Assembly (NCBI GenBank): GCA_019649035.1
Contig: BMAT01012779.1
Location: 94,248 to 127,708 of the forward strand
Reading direction: 5' to 3'
DNA: 33,461 bases
DNA from: Elysia marginata
Lineage: Eukaryota; Mollusca; Gastropoda; Plakobranchidae
The translations under genes were made by a program, and so were the position numbers. Each line of letters opens with the position of its first letter. Within the stretch, counting starts at the first letter, position 1. Positions 12,521 through 22,689 of this stretch are shown in pieces. The notes under the pieces were generated by a model, which saw only the letters and a list, made by a program, of their open reading frames with translations, was not told the origin of the DNA and searched no databases.

Positions 12521-13017
12521 GTATAGATGAAACCTTCGATAAAACGATCTAAGTAGAAAGCCGAGCAGCATAAAATGTAAACAAATCTCTGCATAAATAT
12601 ATGTTTTGAGCCATGCAATTATTGTTTTAGGAGTTGGTTAAAAAGTGAACTAAATTACAGCCTGTTTCAAGACGGTCGGTCACAACAAAACAATGTTGAA
12701 AAAAGTGACTGAGAGATGTGTTCAGTTCTTTGTGATCGGCATCCTACTTAGATCTCTCATGGGTCATGAGTAAGAAATAATACTTTATGTTTTTGTAAAT
12801 TACACAAACCTAATGTTTTACCTGTAGTTTTTAGCCCATTAGATCTATCAAAACCTTAAAGCGTTGAGAGTTATGATTGTTTTGCCCTTGCTCCCATAAA
12901 ATATTCTTGGATTGGTATTGGTCAATGCAGCACTAATTCACCGATAGGTTTCACATTTCAAGGATTTACTCTAGCTTTTGGTATACTGAGTGTCAGTTTT
13001 TCGGTTCTTTTTCCTTT

Positions 13018-13023
13018 TTTATT
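13018..13023 (-). terminator. Possible polyadenylation signal of the TTLL5-like gene
   Basis: On the minus strand AATAAA occurs here, about 215 nt after the proposed stop codon. It lies in an A-rich stretch, so chance occurrence is possible. A run of C on the minus strand (13050-13062) sits just upstream. Confidence 0.3.
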
Positions 13024-13047
13024 TTTAGAAATTTTTGTGGGCTTTTT

Positions 13048-13062
13048 NNGGGGGGGGGGGGG
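13048..13062. other. Two Ns followed by a 13-G run
   Basis: The run TTTTT-NN-G13 looks like a homopolymer that the assembler could not resolve. It would fall in the 3' untranslated region of the TTLL5-like gene. Confidence 0.9.
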
Positions 13063-13235
13063 ATTCTGTCCAGTCATTGGCAGATTTATGTTTTCTCCCT
13101 TGTGAAGATCGCGAAGTTGAATAACTATTAGCAAGAAAACTTTGAAAATGCTGCATCGGCCTTAACAGCTATGTTTGGGCTCTCCGTCAGCGTTTCAGTG
13201 TAAAGAAACTGATCCTCGCCCGTCCACATGCGTCC

Positions 13236-13350
13236 CTAATGAGATCCAATACAGTCTGGGCATCTGTTGACAATGCGGTTCCTTAGAAATATACTAACAT
13301 CGGCGTGGATTTTCAAATACAACACCAGAAGGTATTCCAACTCCCATTGG
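13236..13350 (-). CDS. TTLL5: TTLL5-like terminal exon j with stop codon
   Basis: After an excellent acceptor (TTTTTCTTCTTTTTCTACCACCAG, split here as a T/C tract plus CAG) the frame runs one base plus 37 codons to a TAG stop. Joined to exon i it reads FMHSANQWELEYLLVLYLK, then ADVSIFLRNR, ending CIGSH. The vertebrate block recalled as [19 protein letters not shown] followed by SASVFLG matches well. Vertebrate TTLL5 continues for several hundred residues more; this gene model stops about 20 residues after the block, so it encodes a short C-terminal tail unless the stop is bypassed. The same frame stays open for 35 codons after the stop. Confidence 0.68.
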
Positions 13351-13390
13351 CTGGTGGTAGAAAAAGAAGAAAAAAAGTATGTGAAGTTAC

Positions 13391-13456
13391 CGAGAGAGAG
13401 AGAGAGAGAGAGCGAGCGAGAGAGAGAGATGTAGTATTCTAAAGAGAGAGAGAGAA
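13391..13456 (-). repeat. (GA)n microsatellite
   Basis: GA dinucleotides with GC and AA interruptions, within the last intron of the TTLL5-like gene. Confidence 0.95.
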
Positions 13457-13918
13457 ATAAATGGTAGAGATAATGAGAGAGATAGAAAATGAATAATCAT
13501 GACACAAAAAAAATGTTTCTTAGTGAAAGTGGAAAACTTTGTTGGATTGAGAATTAGATTCCATCTTTTCTGCAGCTTGTAGAATGTTACACGCATGGCT
13601 GCTCTTTTTTCAACCAGTTTTGATGCCTCAATTGTGGTACTAAGTTTAAACACACGTTTCAAAGAATGAAAAATACATTATTTCTATTTGTCATTTGGAC
13701 AAACCAAATTCTCTAAGGTTTCCTAAGTCAGTTAAGTGTGATTAAAGATGATTTTATCATAATATACAGGATTGGAATTTGGTTTTAAAAAAAATAAACA
13801 ATAGGGACACTTATACTGATCCCCTTTTTATATTAATTTGGCTTACAAGTAACTAAGTAACGCTAGCCTAGGCCATGTCTTGAGTCAAAAGAAATGTGAG
13901 AAGAATTGGAAATCTTAC

Positions 13919-14046
13919 TTCGCCGAGTGCATGAAATTCTCAAACAGCTCCGGATTCACGTGTTTTCTAGTCCTCCCTTTACTATCTAAGTTGTCTCCTT
14001 TGGCCTCTATAGGTGTCTCTTTCGTAGACATCATCCGTCTTGTCTC
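13919..14046 (-). CDS. TTLL5: TTLL5-like exon i
   Basis: This 128-nt exon follows a good acceptor (TTTTTCTATGTTTAG) and ends at GTAAGA. It begins in phase 0 and gives 42 codons plus two bases: ETRRMMSTKETPIEAKGD, a basic SKGRTRKH stretch, then VNPELFENFMHSA. Vertebrate TTLL5 has, from memory, [20 protein letters not shown] in the matching place, so the last 15 residues align well. If the donor were ignored the frame would stop one codon later (AAG TAA). The consensus donor and the good continuation in the next exon favour splicing. Confidence 0.72.
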
Positions 14047-14174
14047 CTAAACATAGAAAAATAAATAAAGTAAGGATTTTAAAAATTATGTTCCCAAAAA
14101 CACACGCACCCTCTTTTTCTCTATCTATTTCTTTCACTTTTAATTTCTCTCATTCTCTTTTTTAAACTACTTAT

Positions 14175-14177
<3 letters not shown>

Positions 14178-14235
<58 letters not shown>
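14178..14235 (+). repeat. (CT)n microsatellite
   Basis: About 29 uninterrupted CT units directly abut the 5' end of a SINE. Confidence 0.97.
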
Positions 14236-14237
<2 letters not shown>

Positions 14238-14238
<1 letters not shown>

Positions 14239-14485
14239 CGGGCCTAGATAGCTCAGTTGGTAGAGGCCTCTCTCCGTGGCCCAGAGGTCGTGAGTTCGAG
14301 CCACAGCCGAGCACAGTTCGAGCCCCTACTGGTTGGGTCGGTGTCAGTATAATGTGACCGGCTGAGGCTAAGTCATGGTATCCCCGCTAGTCTCTAGGTG
14401 GCAGCCCGTACATTGTCATTGGGACCCAAGCCCTGAGAGCACCTTTGAAGTGGAATTGGGCTTGTAAAATATCCTTCAATAAATC
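14238..14485 (+). mobile_element. tRNA-headed SINE, type 2
   Basis: The head carries a near-perfect tRNA A box (TAGCTCAGTTGGTAGAG, from 14249) and B box (GAGTTCGAGCC, 14292-14302). The body continues through GTTGGGTCGGTGTCAG to a 3' end TTGGGCTTGTAAAATATCC and CAATAAA. The body is far longer than a tRNA and recurs at 19.5 kb, so it is a SINE and not a tRNA gene. It lies between CT-rich tracts on both sides. Confidence 0.85.
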
Positions 14486-14561
14486 TCTCTCTGTCTCGCT
14501 ATGTTTATGTCTTCATCTATCTGTCTCTCATTCTTTCTCGTTCTATCTCAGTGTTTACAAT

Positions 14562-14601
<40 letters not shown>
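14562..14601 (+). repeat. (CT)n microsatellite
   Basis: Pure CT run immediately before the type 1 SINE. Confidence 0.96.
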
Positions 14602-14606
<5 letters not shown>

Positions 14607-14617
14607 ATGTCTGTCTG

Positions 14618-14922
14618 ACCGCCTCTGTGGCCTAGCGGAAAGACACTCGCTCAGAGATCGGGAGGTGCGTGGCTCGATCCCCGGCCGAGTCAAACCAAGG
14701 ACTTTAAAACTTGTGTTAGCAGCTGATCCGCCTAGTGTGTGGCATTATGGATTTAGTGTTAAGGCCGGTCGGCCCGGTGTCAGTATAATAACGTGACTGG
14801 GTGTGGTGTATGCAAGCGCTCCTTACATCAAAGTGTGGCAGACGGTTTCAATTGTCCCAAGCGCCGTCTCTGATATGTCCATGAAGTCGAAAAGAGACGT
14901 TAAAGTTTAAACAACCAACAAA
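14618..14922 (+). mobile_element. tRNA-headed SINE, type 1, full length with target duplication
   Basis: The head has A box TGGCCTAGCGGAAAGA and B box GGCTCGATCCC. The body contains GTGACTGGGTGTGGTG and CAAGCGCTCCTTACATC, and the 3' end is AAAGTTTAAACAACCAAC. Flanks ATGTCTGTCTG (14607-14617) and ATGTCTGTGTG (14923-14933) are an 11-bp target duplication with one mismatch, which fixes both ends and gives 305 bp. Confidence 0.9.
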
Positions 14923-15072
14923 ATGTCTGTGTGTCACTTTTTTTTTTTTTTTTTGGGGGGGGAGGGGGCACTTCTTGTACTCTGTCCGTGACATCCATTA
15001 TCTTACTCAAAAGAAGTAACTCGAAAGTGTCTTGGCTACCTTTTGTTTTCGGTTAAAACCCATTTCTCTCAC

Positions 15073-15114
15073 CGTATTAAGCACTGTAGAGAGGGCTTGG
15101 AGATTATCGAGAAA
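15073..15114 (-). CDS. TTLL5: TTLL5-like exon h (small, FLDNLQ)
   Basis: A 42-nt exon on the minus strand ends at a perfect donor GTGAGA and gives 14 codons in phase 0/0, FLDNLQALSTVLNT. Across the junction with exon g the protein reads AVVKFLDNLQALSTVL; vertebrate TTLL5 has, from memory, [20 protein letters not shown] here. The acceptor (AATATTAAG) has only a weak pyrimidine tract, which is the main doubt. The vertebrate stretch that follows, a basic RRRIL..QLGDFI segment, is not seen before the next exon. Confidence 0.55.
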
Positions 15115-16470
15115 CTTAATATTGAATCACACTTAATTTTTCAGTGAGGTTAACCGCTTAGTAGTTTCTTATGTGTCCTCATAACACTCGCCGAATAATT
15201 TTTTTTAAAGAACGGCTCTTATCTAAGTTCCGATTGTGCTCAACTTCCCGATGACATGAGAACTACTATGTTTTTTTAGGCAGACTATTGTTTGGCTCGC
15301 TAAATTTAATAAGTTAAACTCAACTACCAGAAATATTGCTCTACCCTGCCTAATCTTGACTATGATGAAGGAAAACAAAAGATCCACTCATCCTCCACTC
15401 AGAAGTAATCATTATGAACTATCATTAAATTACACCAAAAAGGGTTAGAAAAAAATATCCCGCCACTCAACCCACTACCAGGAAGGGTATAGGGTGCAAA
15501 CACCAAACTAGAAAGGTCAAGTGTGATCTTGTTTGGCCTGACGCCACTTATAAACAAAGTCAAATTTTCAACAACGCCTGTTGAGCGTGTATCCCATTAA
15601 AGTTCTAAAAATGTTCTCTCAACGTCTAAGAAGGTGGTCAATTGAATCACTTTAAAGTGTCTTATCTGTCGTTGTGAGGGGGGGGGAGTGACAAAGACAG
15701 AATAAGCAGCTGCACCTTCCGCCAATGTCTTTGAAGTGAACGGGTAGTTATTCGATAGTTAAAATCAGTGATTTAATATGTTTTAACATCCTTTGCAGGT
15801 TACACTTAACAGTGTTTTAGATCTAAACGACTGGATTTTTGGGTCGAATCAAGCTCTTGGATTAATAAAACCAAAAATTATAGTGAAGATTAGACAGCTC
15901 ATCATTAACTTTGTTTCGTTCAGTTCCCTGCTTTCTTTTGAAACGATTAATATACGCTAAAAAATATGGTTATAGAAAAATGGCCTGCAAACTTCTTGCT
16001 AAAAACAGGTCCTAAGAGCGGGGAGGGTCTTAGTTCATGGGTGTTTTTTTTTACTTATATCAGAGGCGATCCTTAACTTTAATCATAGTCACAAGAAGAG
16101 GGTTCCGGAGGGGGGGGGGGCTGGTTTGTTACTTACCATGCGTTTTTGGTTTCTTTCTGACATTATAATTATTAAACTTTTTTAAAAAGTTAGTTCATTT
16201 TGCAGGTTAGACTGACATACCCGTTCGATGCAGTACTTTTTCTCTTTTTGTACCCATTCACTAGATACACTAGGAATCTGAAAACAACGCTGTTTCTTCT
16301 CTTTAACTGCGTTAGTACTTAAGAACACTGTTTATAATTTTTGTTCTTCCTACTATTTTAGGTTACCATTATTTCTTTAAACAAGCAATGAACAGTTAGC
16401 GCTCAATCAAGCTGAAATAAGTATTATTCTTCTTGAGAATCGTGAACAAATAATTTCTGTAGATTCCCTC
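15115..16470. other. Intron DNA without recognised features
   Basis: This part of the intron between TTLL5-like exons g and h holds only short G runs (near 15681 and 16110) and ordinary AT-rich DNA. Confidence 0.45.
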
Positions 16471-16471
16471 A

Positions 16472-16504
16472 CTATTTCTCTCTCTCTGTCTGTCTGTCTG
16501 TCTG

Positions 16505-16549
<45 letters not shown>

Positions 16550-16671
16550 GTCTGCCTGTCTGTCTCTTATCTTTTTCTCTCTCTGTCGGTCTGCCTATTA
16601 ATCTCTTTCTTTATGTCTATCTATCTATCTATCTCTTCTGCCCTTTCGATCTCTTTATTTTCCCTCTCTTC

Positions 16672-16716
<45 letters not shown>

Positions 16717-16760
16717 ATTTATCTATCTATCTATCTTTTTTTCTTTCTTTCTCTTTCTCG
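16472..16760 (+). repeat. Compound (CT)n / (CTGT)n / (CTAT)n microsatellite
   Basis: CT and CTGT runs alternate with CTAT units. The serine/leucine-rich open frame at 16613-16837 is a repeat product. Confidence 0.95.
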
Positions 16761-17375
16761 CTTTCTCTAGCATTTCCTCCTCTTTATCATTGTATACATC
16801 TTTTCATGCCTTTAAATTACGTCAAAATTATGTGTGAATATCACACTCAAAAGAATCAAGCCCATTGCCATCAAGAGAAATATTTTCTCAACGTCATAAT
16901 GCTTTCTACTTTGACCACTCGCTTTTGAGCAAAGTGGCCTAAATTAAACTTAAAGAAACTTTTCTAGTATCCCTTTACTTTAAACTATTTCAAATTCAAC
17001 AAATACTTTACGACTAAAATTATCAGAACATTACACTTTGAGGTTCAAAGAACTTGAAGCTAATTTAAGCCCATCGTTAAACAAAAATAGACCCTCTTTG
17101 ATTGATAACATTGCGACATAAGGTTTTTGAAAGCTTGGTTTGGTGGTATTGAGTTCAAGATATTATTTGCTCAATCCGCTGCGCAATGAAGTTTGCTTGA
17201 TAAAGATTAGCACATTAGATCTATGTTGAGGATGATAAGCTTGCCTGGTGGTAATGGTACAGGAAGTTTGTCAGACATGAGTCAAGCGTGAGTTCACTGG
17301 CTGGTTTTGTCGGGTCAATCACCAGATCACTGCTTTGCGCAAGGAACTGAAACAGCAGGTCCTGGAAAAGAACAA

Positions 17376-17395
17376 TGATGGTAGTAGTAGTAGTA

Positions 17396-17464
<69 letters not shown>

Positions 17465-17600
17465 TAGTAGTGGTAGTAGTAGTAGCAGTAGTAGTAGTAG
17501 TAGTTGTAGTAGTAGTAATAGTTGTTGTTGAAGAAGAAGTAGCAGAAGTGATGGCACTATCAGTAATAGTAGAAGTAGTAGAGATAGTAATAGTGGTGGT
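17376..17600 (+). repeat. (GTA)n microsatellite, about 220 bp
   Basis: About 45 near-perfect GTA units grade into diverged GTA, GTT and GAA triplets. Poly-Val, poly-Thr and poly-Leu frames on both strands come from the triplet repeat. It lies in the intron between exons g and h. Confidence 0.96.
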
Positions 17601-17871
17601 GATGGTGGCAGTAACAATAATAGTAAGTGAGAAACAAAGAGCAATCATTTCATAATTTTTTCATCTGGTAAAATTATCATTGTTCATGCGCGGCAAAATA
17701 TTCAACCTTTGAGCTTAACCATTTATCAATGTACATGCATTACAACCTCTCAAGCTTTTGACTTAACCATAAGTCTGAAAACAGACGAAAACCTAGTAAA
17801 ACAATATATTGCCTTTTTTATTTAATAAAGTATTATTATATAATTTATAAATTATAAGGAAACAAATATAC

Positions 17872-17986
17872 CTTGACCACAGCGACAGGTGGGTGCGTAA
17901 TCGCTCTTGGGACTGCCTGACAATACCGAAGACTCTGCTTTACAGTGGTGATATACCTCAGAAACGCTGTTCTTGCCTGCACCTCT
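17872..17986 (-). CDS. TTLL5: TTLL5-like exon g (QARTAF block)
   Basis: This 115-nt exon on the minus strand lies between a strong acceptor (CTTCTGTTATGTTACCAG) and donor AAG/GTATAT. It gives one base and 38 codons, starting EVQARTAFLRYITTVKQSLR and ending PPVAVVK, and leaves in phase 0. The opening matches the vertebrate TTLL5 block recalled as KMQARIAFSAYLQHVQIRL. The closing VVK followed by FL in the next exon matches VVRFL. A second frame (RGAGKNSVSE...) is also open across the exon but does not fit the next exon's phase or any known protein I recall. A plus-strand open frame at 17893-18078 is a shadow. Confidence 0.72.
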
Positions 17987-19173
17987 CTGGTAACATAACA
18001 GAAGTAAAAGTGTGTCTCTATTTATGTGGCTGGGACAGTGGTTTGTTATGTTTTGCTCGAGGTTTTGTTTTCAAGTAGGTCTTTTTACGTATGTAAACTG
18101 GTTTCAAGTTTGGTAATTTGTCGCTAAAAAAATTTATTCCTCAGAATGAAGATAGCACAGATACGCCTCCGGTTTGAGAATGATATTCCGACAATTTGCG
18201 AAATATTCCAAGAGAAATTGAAAGTTATATCATGTAAAACCGGCAGACTAAGCGTTTTTTTAAAATATATTTTTCTAATTTACTTGCACGAAGTCAGAAC
18301 ATTACCTCGTGTTGTGATGAGATAAAAATGTCGTCTTTAACTCAGACAGAAAACCAATATGAGCGCAAGTAGTTCATTGCAAAATGTGTGAAAAAAACAT
18401 ACATATTAATCCCCTCATCCCCGTGACCAGTTGAATTAATAAAAATAGATGTTCTGATAAATGACATTTTCTGTATACCACAAAATTTTCCGTGGTAATG
18501 AAAAACTTGCAGTTATTCTGTACAACCATCAAGTTTCATCAAAGTCGTACACAAAACAAGACAAACGTTTTTCATTAGTAAAACTGAACAGCGTTAGTAT
18601 TAAAAATACAAGTATTAAGCGCAATGTTTCGTTATTCTACGAATAGCAAAACTATAAAAAAGGCCCTGTTACGGACTTTTGTGACATGAAATCAAATTAC
18701 ATGTCAATACGAGACTATGAGAATTCTTCCAAGGTGGCCAAGTTCTTATCTCTCTTATACTCTTATCTATTTTGTCTGTGAGCATTGCTATAGGTTTTTA
18801 ATTTGTTCTTGTTTCCTTATTTTTTCTTTTCAGAAAATTTCGAAAAAGCACCAAGACATTTTGCACCACAGGTTGACCAGCTCTTCAGTTCTATTTTATT
18901 TTGTGCAGTAATTTTGAAAGAACTGTTTGTCTGGCTTTTCCTTATGACATTCAAAATTTTAATGTAGTCCTTAGATCTAGATCTCTCCTAAATTCTACAG
19001 AGGTTAACAAAGCTGGGGACCGGCTGGAGCTTATATATTAAACATGTGTGTTTTTTCGCTTATCATTTTTTTTTCTCCAAAGTATGCAAAATGCGTTTAC
19101 AAAAACTAGGCTTAGTGCTACGTATGATTATCGCTAAAAAAAAACAAAACAAACAAAACCACTGCTAACTAAC
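17987..19173. other. Intron DNA without recognised features
   Basis: AT-rich; short open frames at 18461-18646 and 18717-18911 show no family features and no splice context that I trust. Confidence 0.45.
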
Positions 19174-19261
19174 GTCAGAATATAGCCACTGTTGATTTGT
19201 CTGAGCAAGGATCTCCTTTTGGTGCCTTCTTGCACGACATCTTCTTCAAGTTTTAGGTTAT
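19174..19261 (-). CDS. Candidate TTLL5-like exon f
   Basis: This 88-nt segment follows one of the best acceptors in the window, a long T/C tract ending CCCCCCTCCAG, and ends at GTTAGT. Only one frame is open: two leading bases, 28 codons and two trailing bases, starting NLKLEEDVVQEG and ending LLRQINSGYIL. Joined to exon g it reads LRQINSGYILTEVQARTAF, close to the vertebrate TTLL5 stretch recalled as MQILQDNGNLSKMQARIAF. Against this, a related sequence lies near 12.43-12.52 kb, so the segment could belong to a repeat, and its start phase does not fit exon d or the in-phase reading of exon e. Confidence 0.42.
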
Positions 19262-19467
19262 CTGGAGGGGGGAGTGAAGAAAAGATTGAAAAAAATTGAA
19301 GTCAATCGGTTCTTTAGTAAAAGATCACTCTTTAAATGCATTATTTGAGCGACGCCCTTTGACACGACGCGCATGCCATACTAAAGTCAATAACAGTACT
19401 GTTTATGGATTGCTGAATTTAAAAGAATTGCCTCTCTTTAATATTATTACCACTTTTTCGCACAGAC

Positions 19468-19656
19468 TGATTGATTGACTGAAGGGTATTTTTACAAGCC
19501 CAATTCCACTTCAAANNNNNNNNNNNNNNNNNNNNNNNNNNNNNNNNNNNNNNNNNNNNNNNNNNNNNNNNNNNNNNNNNNNNNNNNNNNNNNNNNNNNN
19601 NNNNNNNNNNNNNNNNNATACTGACACCGACCCAACCAGTAGGGGCCCGGACTGTG
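19468..19656 (-). mobile_element. Type 2 SINE, 5'-truncated, containing an assembly gap
   Basis: The left part matches the 3' end of the SINE at 14238 (AAGCCCAATTCCACTTCAAA), and the right part matches its middle (CTGACACCGACCCAACCAG), both reversed. Identical 12-bp flanks TTTCGCACAGAC at 19456-19467 and 19657-19668 are target duplications. The tRNA head is missing, so the copy was truncated at insertion. Ns occupy 19516-19617. Confidence 0.88.
19516..19617. other. Assembly gap, 102 Ns
   Basis: The gap lies wholly inside the type 2 SINE. The matching stretch of the other copy (14351-14443) is 93 bp, so the gap size is nearly right and probably hides only SINE sequence. Confidence 0.95.
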
Positions 19657-20142
19657 TTTCGCACAGACGTATCGCCGTGTAATTGCAAAAAGTTAATAGA
19701 TCACAGGCGTTTAAGAAGTTGGTCAGCGATTATTAACCTCAGGTTGTCATACGCTTTGTGATGTTTTTAGTAAATAACGAAAACTTTTTTTTATTCAAAT
19801 TCAAGATCCAGATATAAATCTAAGTGTTCTATTATCTGTACAGTCATGTTCTTAGCTTATTATACAAATGAACATCGAGAATCATTAAGATTTGGGCCTA
19901 AGTGAATAAAAAAGAACGCTACGTCTTACACTGAGTATGCATTGAGTTATCTGAAAAAGCCGACATGTGATTTAGCGTGTGTTGTACCTATATTTACAAA
20001 ATCTTGTAAGAATCAAACAAACAAAAATAGGAATTCTCGAGTGTAAATAGCATTCTTCATCTATATACACAAGAGTGCCATTTTTTTGCTGATGGCTAGA
20101 ACGTTTACCATATTGACCTGCAACTATCTCACCCCTTAGAAA

Positions 20143-20325
20143 CGTAGTGGCGACATGGTATAAGCTACGTTTCTGTCAGCGGCAAGGCCGCGGTGGGTGC
20201 TCAATCTACTAGATCAATACGTCGCAGGTTCGAATCATACTAAAGGCAGACATTTCGGGCATTTTTATTTAAAGCCTACTTCTCTCCACTGCTAATTTCA
20301 TATCTTTAAAATCGTTCAATTATAA
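20143..20325 (+). mobile_element. tRNA-headed SINE, type 5
   Basis: The copy opens CGTAGTGGCGACATGGTATA. It has an A-box-like GGCAAGGCCGCGGTGGGTGC and B box GGTTCGAATCATAC, followed by the shared GGCAGACATTTCGGGCAT and CTCTCCACTGCTAATTTCAT boxes. Confidence 0.8.
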
Positions 20326-21027
20326 TTTCATCCCTCCCCATAGGCAAATGGTGCAAACTTCATTTGAGTAGTAGAAGTATCAAAAGTTATAGAGAGGAGG
20401 GTAATTTCCTAGTCACAACAAACTTCATCAAACCGTTTTGGTTTTTTTTCCTCTTTTTAAAAAAGTAAATACAAATGAAAACAAAAAAACATGTCTTATG
20501 GCTTTCTTAAACCTAATCTCTGCGCTTGATACCACTGATTATTTTATCTAAATCCTAAATATACTGGAGTACACAATAGAAATATATGGCGTAGTTCTTA
20601 TGCCACGTATTAAGTCATATTCGCGCAACAGATTTCAATCAGAATGTATAAACGTAAAATCAAGCACTGTGAAACTTGATTACAGAGCCCCATAGATACC
20701 TGTATCAAGTCCCATGCTTTGTACACAATGCACACAAACATTGGCAAATGGTTTGACGTCCTCATGGTGGTTTTAAATATCATCATTTGTATGTAGATGG
20801 CTCGTGAAAATGTAGTTATATAAGTTTTGAAGAACTTCCCAATTGAATTAAGAAGACTAAAAAGGGATTTTTTTAGATTACTAAGTTAAGCAATAAATGA
20901 CTGCAAATAAATTTAAACTAAAGAATGAGGAAACTGGAGGTATTCTTTCACGTATCTACCAATTAACACTAGACTATTTCCATCATATAAAATTATGCGT
21001 TAACTACAATTAAGTTGATTTCATTTA
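20326..21027. other. Intron DNA without recognised features
   Basis: AT-rich sequence with no splice-bounded open frame or repeat that I can identify. Confidence 0.45.
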
Positions 21028-21680
21028 AAGATGTAGTCAAAGATCTTGGAATTTTTTTCTTACTATAACCCAAAATACACAATGTCCATATTTTGGAAGT
21101 ACACACTATAAATCTGTCCAATATCAGAAATATTCAGAAAAGAATGCCTCCCAAAAAAGCAGCTAAAACATGGATGACTTCACTTTTTTTGTCTTGTCAA
21201 GCTTAGATTATTGCGATGCAGTTTTACGATATCATCACCTAAAGTCATTATTTTGTCTGCATGCAATTTCTAACAACGCTGGTAAGATTGTTTCTTCTGT
21301 AATAAATAAGATGATCCTTTATCATATATTTTAAAAGAATTTCACTGATTGCCAAAAAAGAAAGATTTGTTTACAAAAATTGTTTAGTCTGTTGAAAATG
21401 TATGCATAATCCGGCTCCATCTCATCTTCAAGACATTCTTTATAATATTATTTATAAGCCTGGTAAAAATTTGAATTTCAAAAATCTGGCACAAACTATT
21501 GAAAGCGTCAGATAAACACTGAAAATGTTATGGTGAAAGTTTTTTTGTTTTTTTTTCATCTCTCGGACGTGTCATGACGAAAGTTGTTCTTAAATCTATT
21601 AGAGAGGCTTATTCATTGAAAAGCTGTAAAAATCAACGTAAAAAAGTATTTTTGATGAGGCCTAAATCTCCTAGTCTTTC
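21028..21680 (+). mobile_element. Decayed LINE, 3' end of reverse transcriptase (CR1/Jockey-like)
   Basis: Fragments in shifting plus-strand frames follow the usual order at the C-terminal end of non-LTR reverse transcriptases of this type: VKDLGIF near 21036, SSLDYCDAVL near 21205, NPAPSHLQDIL near 21415, and SIREAYSLKSCKN near 21595. Frameshifts and stop codons separate them, so the copy is dead. The clade is inferred from these motifs only. Confidence 0.65.
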
Positions 21681-22689
21681 ATATAAAAATTGAATTTACT
21701 AGGTAAAAAGTGATAGTTTGATATTATGGAATTAAAAAGAATGTTTCATTGGTTGAGTAGTTGAGGTGTGGAAGAGGACGGAGAGAAAAAGGGGGAAGAG
21801 AAGACAGAGACAGCCAGCGAGTGAGAAAGGGGGGACGACTTTATGTGCAACGCATGCAGCGCAATGGATATGTGCTTTGTGAGTTGAAATGTATCATTTT
21901 AGATATTTTAAAAATTTAGAAAAGAGATAAAACTAAAAGTTGGTCTAAACAAGCATAATCGGAATACAAAGGGGGAAGTGTGGACGGGTGGACCAATGAG
22001 ACATTTGAAATCTTATATGCGATGCTGTCTCTTTAACATTTCCACCCCGCAAAGAATAAAGGGAAATTTTTTTTATTAACATTAATATTTTACTGCAATT
22101 ATTGCTGTAATATTTTAGTAACTTTGCGCTTCCTAAACATTACAAACTATAGTCTTACACCAAGCAAAAACAAAACAAAAAAGACATAGAAGCTGAAAGT
22201 CAACAGTGGCGTATGTTATAGTGTGTAAAGTTCTTCGCCTGGAAATAGTTTTTGACCCCAAAAAATCATTCTATATGTCTTGAGACGCAGATAGTTTGAG
22301 GACTATTTTTTTCTCTTTTTTCAAGATCCGCCTGTCTTGGAGAAGGTTTATTTACTTAGATGGATAAACAGAGAGGATATTTTCCCGTTGTTTATCTTGA
22401 AAAGAGCAAGCACTGCTCAAGCTCAGAGACGCACACAAGTGAGCTACGTCAATAGTGGATAGAGTTGTACAGTAAAAAGGTAATTTTTGTAAAATTTGAC
22501 AACATTTACCTCACTATAGGCTTATAATGGAAAACAATTTTATCTCGTATTCAGGTCAGTGTCCGTTTCCTTTGGTAGCGTTGCTATAAACAAGGTCTGT
22601 TGCTTTGGATGAGCTAAGGTAAATCTAAAATCTAAATCAATCATTATTTCGTTCCGAAACATGCTAAATTCCGAACTGTCTGTCATACC

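Noticed and set aside
17319-17655. Poly-Thr, poly-Leu and poly-Val open frames of over 100 codons
   Set aside because: All come from the (GTA)n triplet repeat, which stays open in several frames on both strands.
19920-19950. A 21-nt microexon between CTTTTTCAG and GTAAGA on the minus strand
   Set aside because: Splice-like signals are present, but the peptide is too short to test and no TTLL5 block is expected to fit it.
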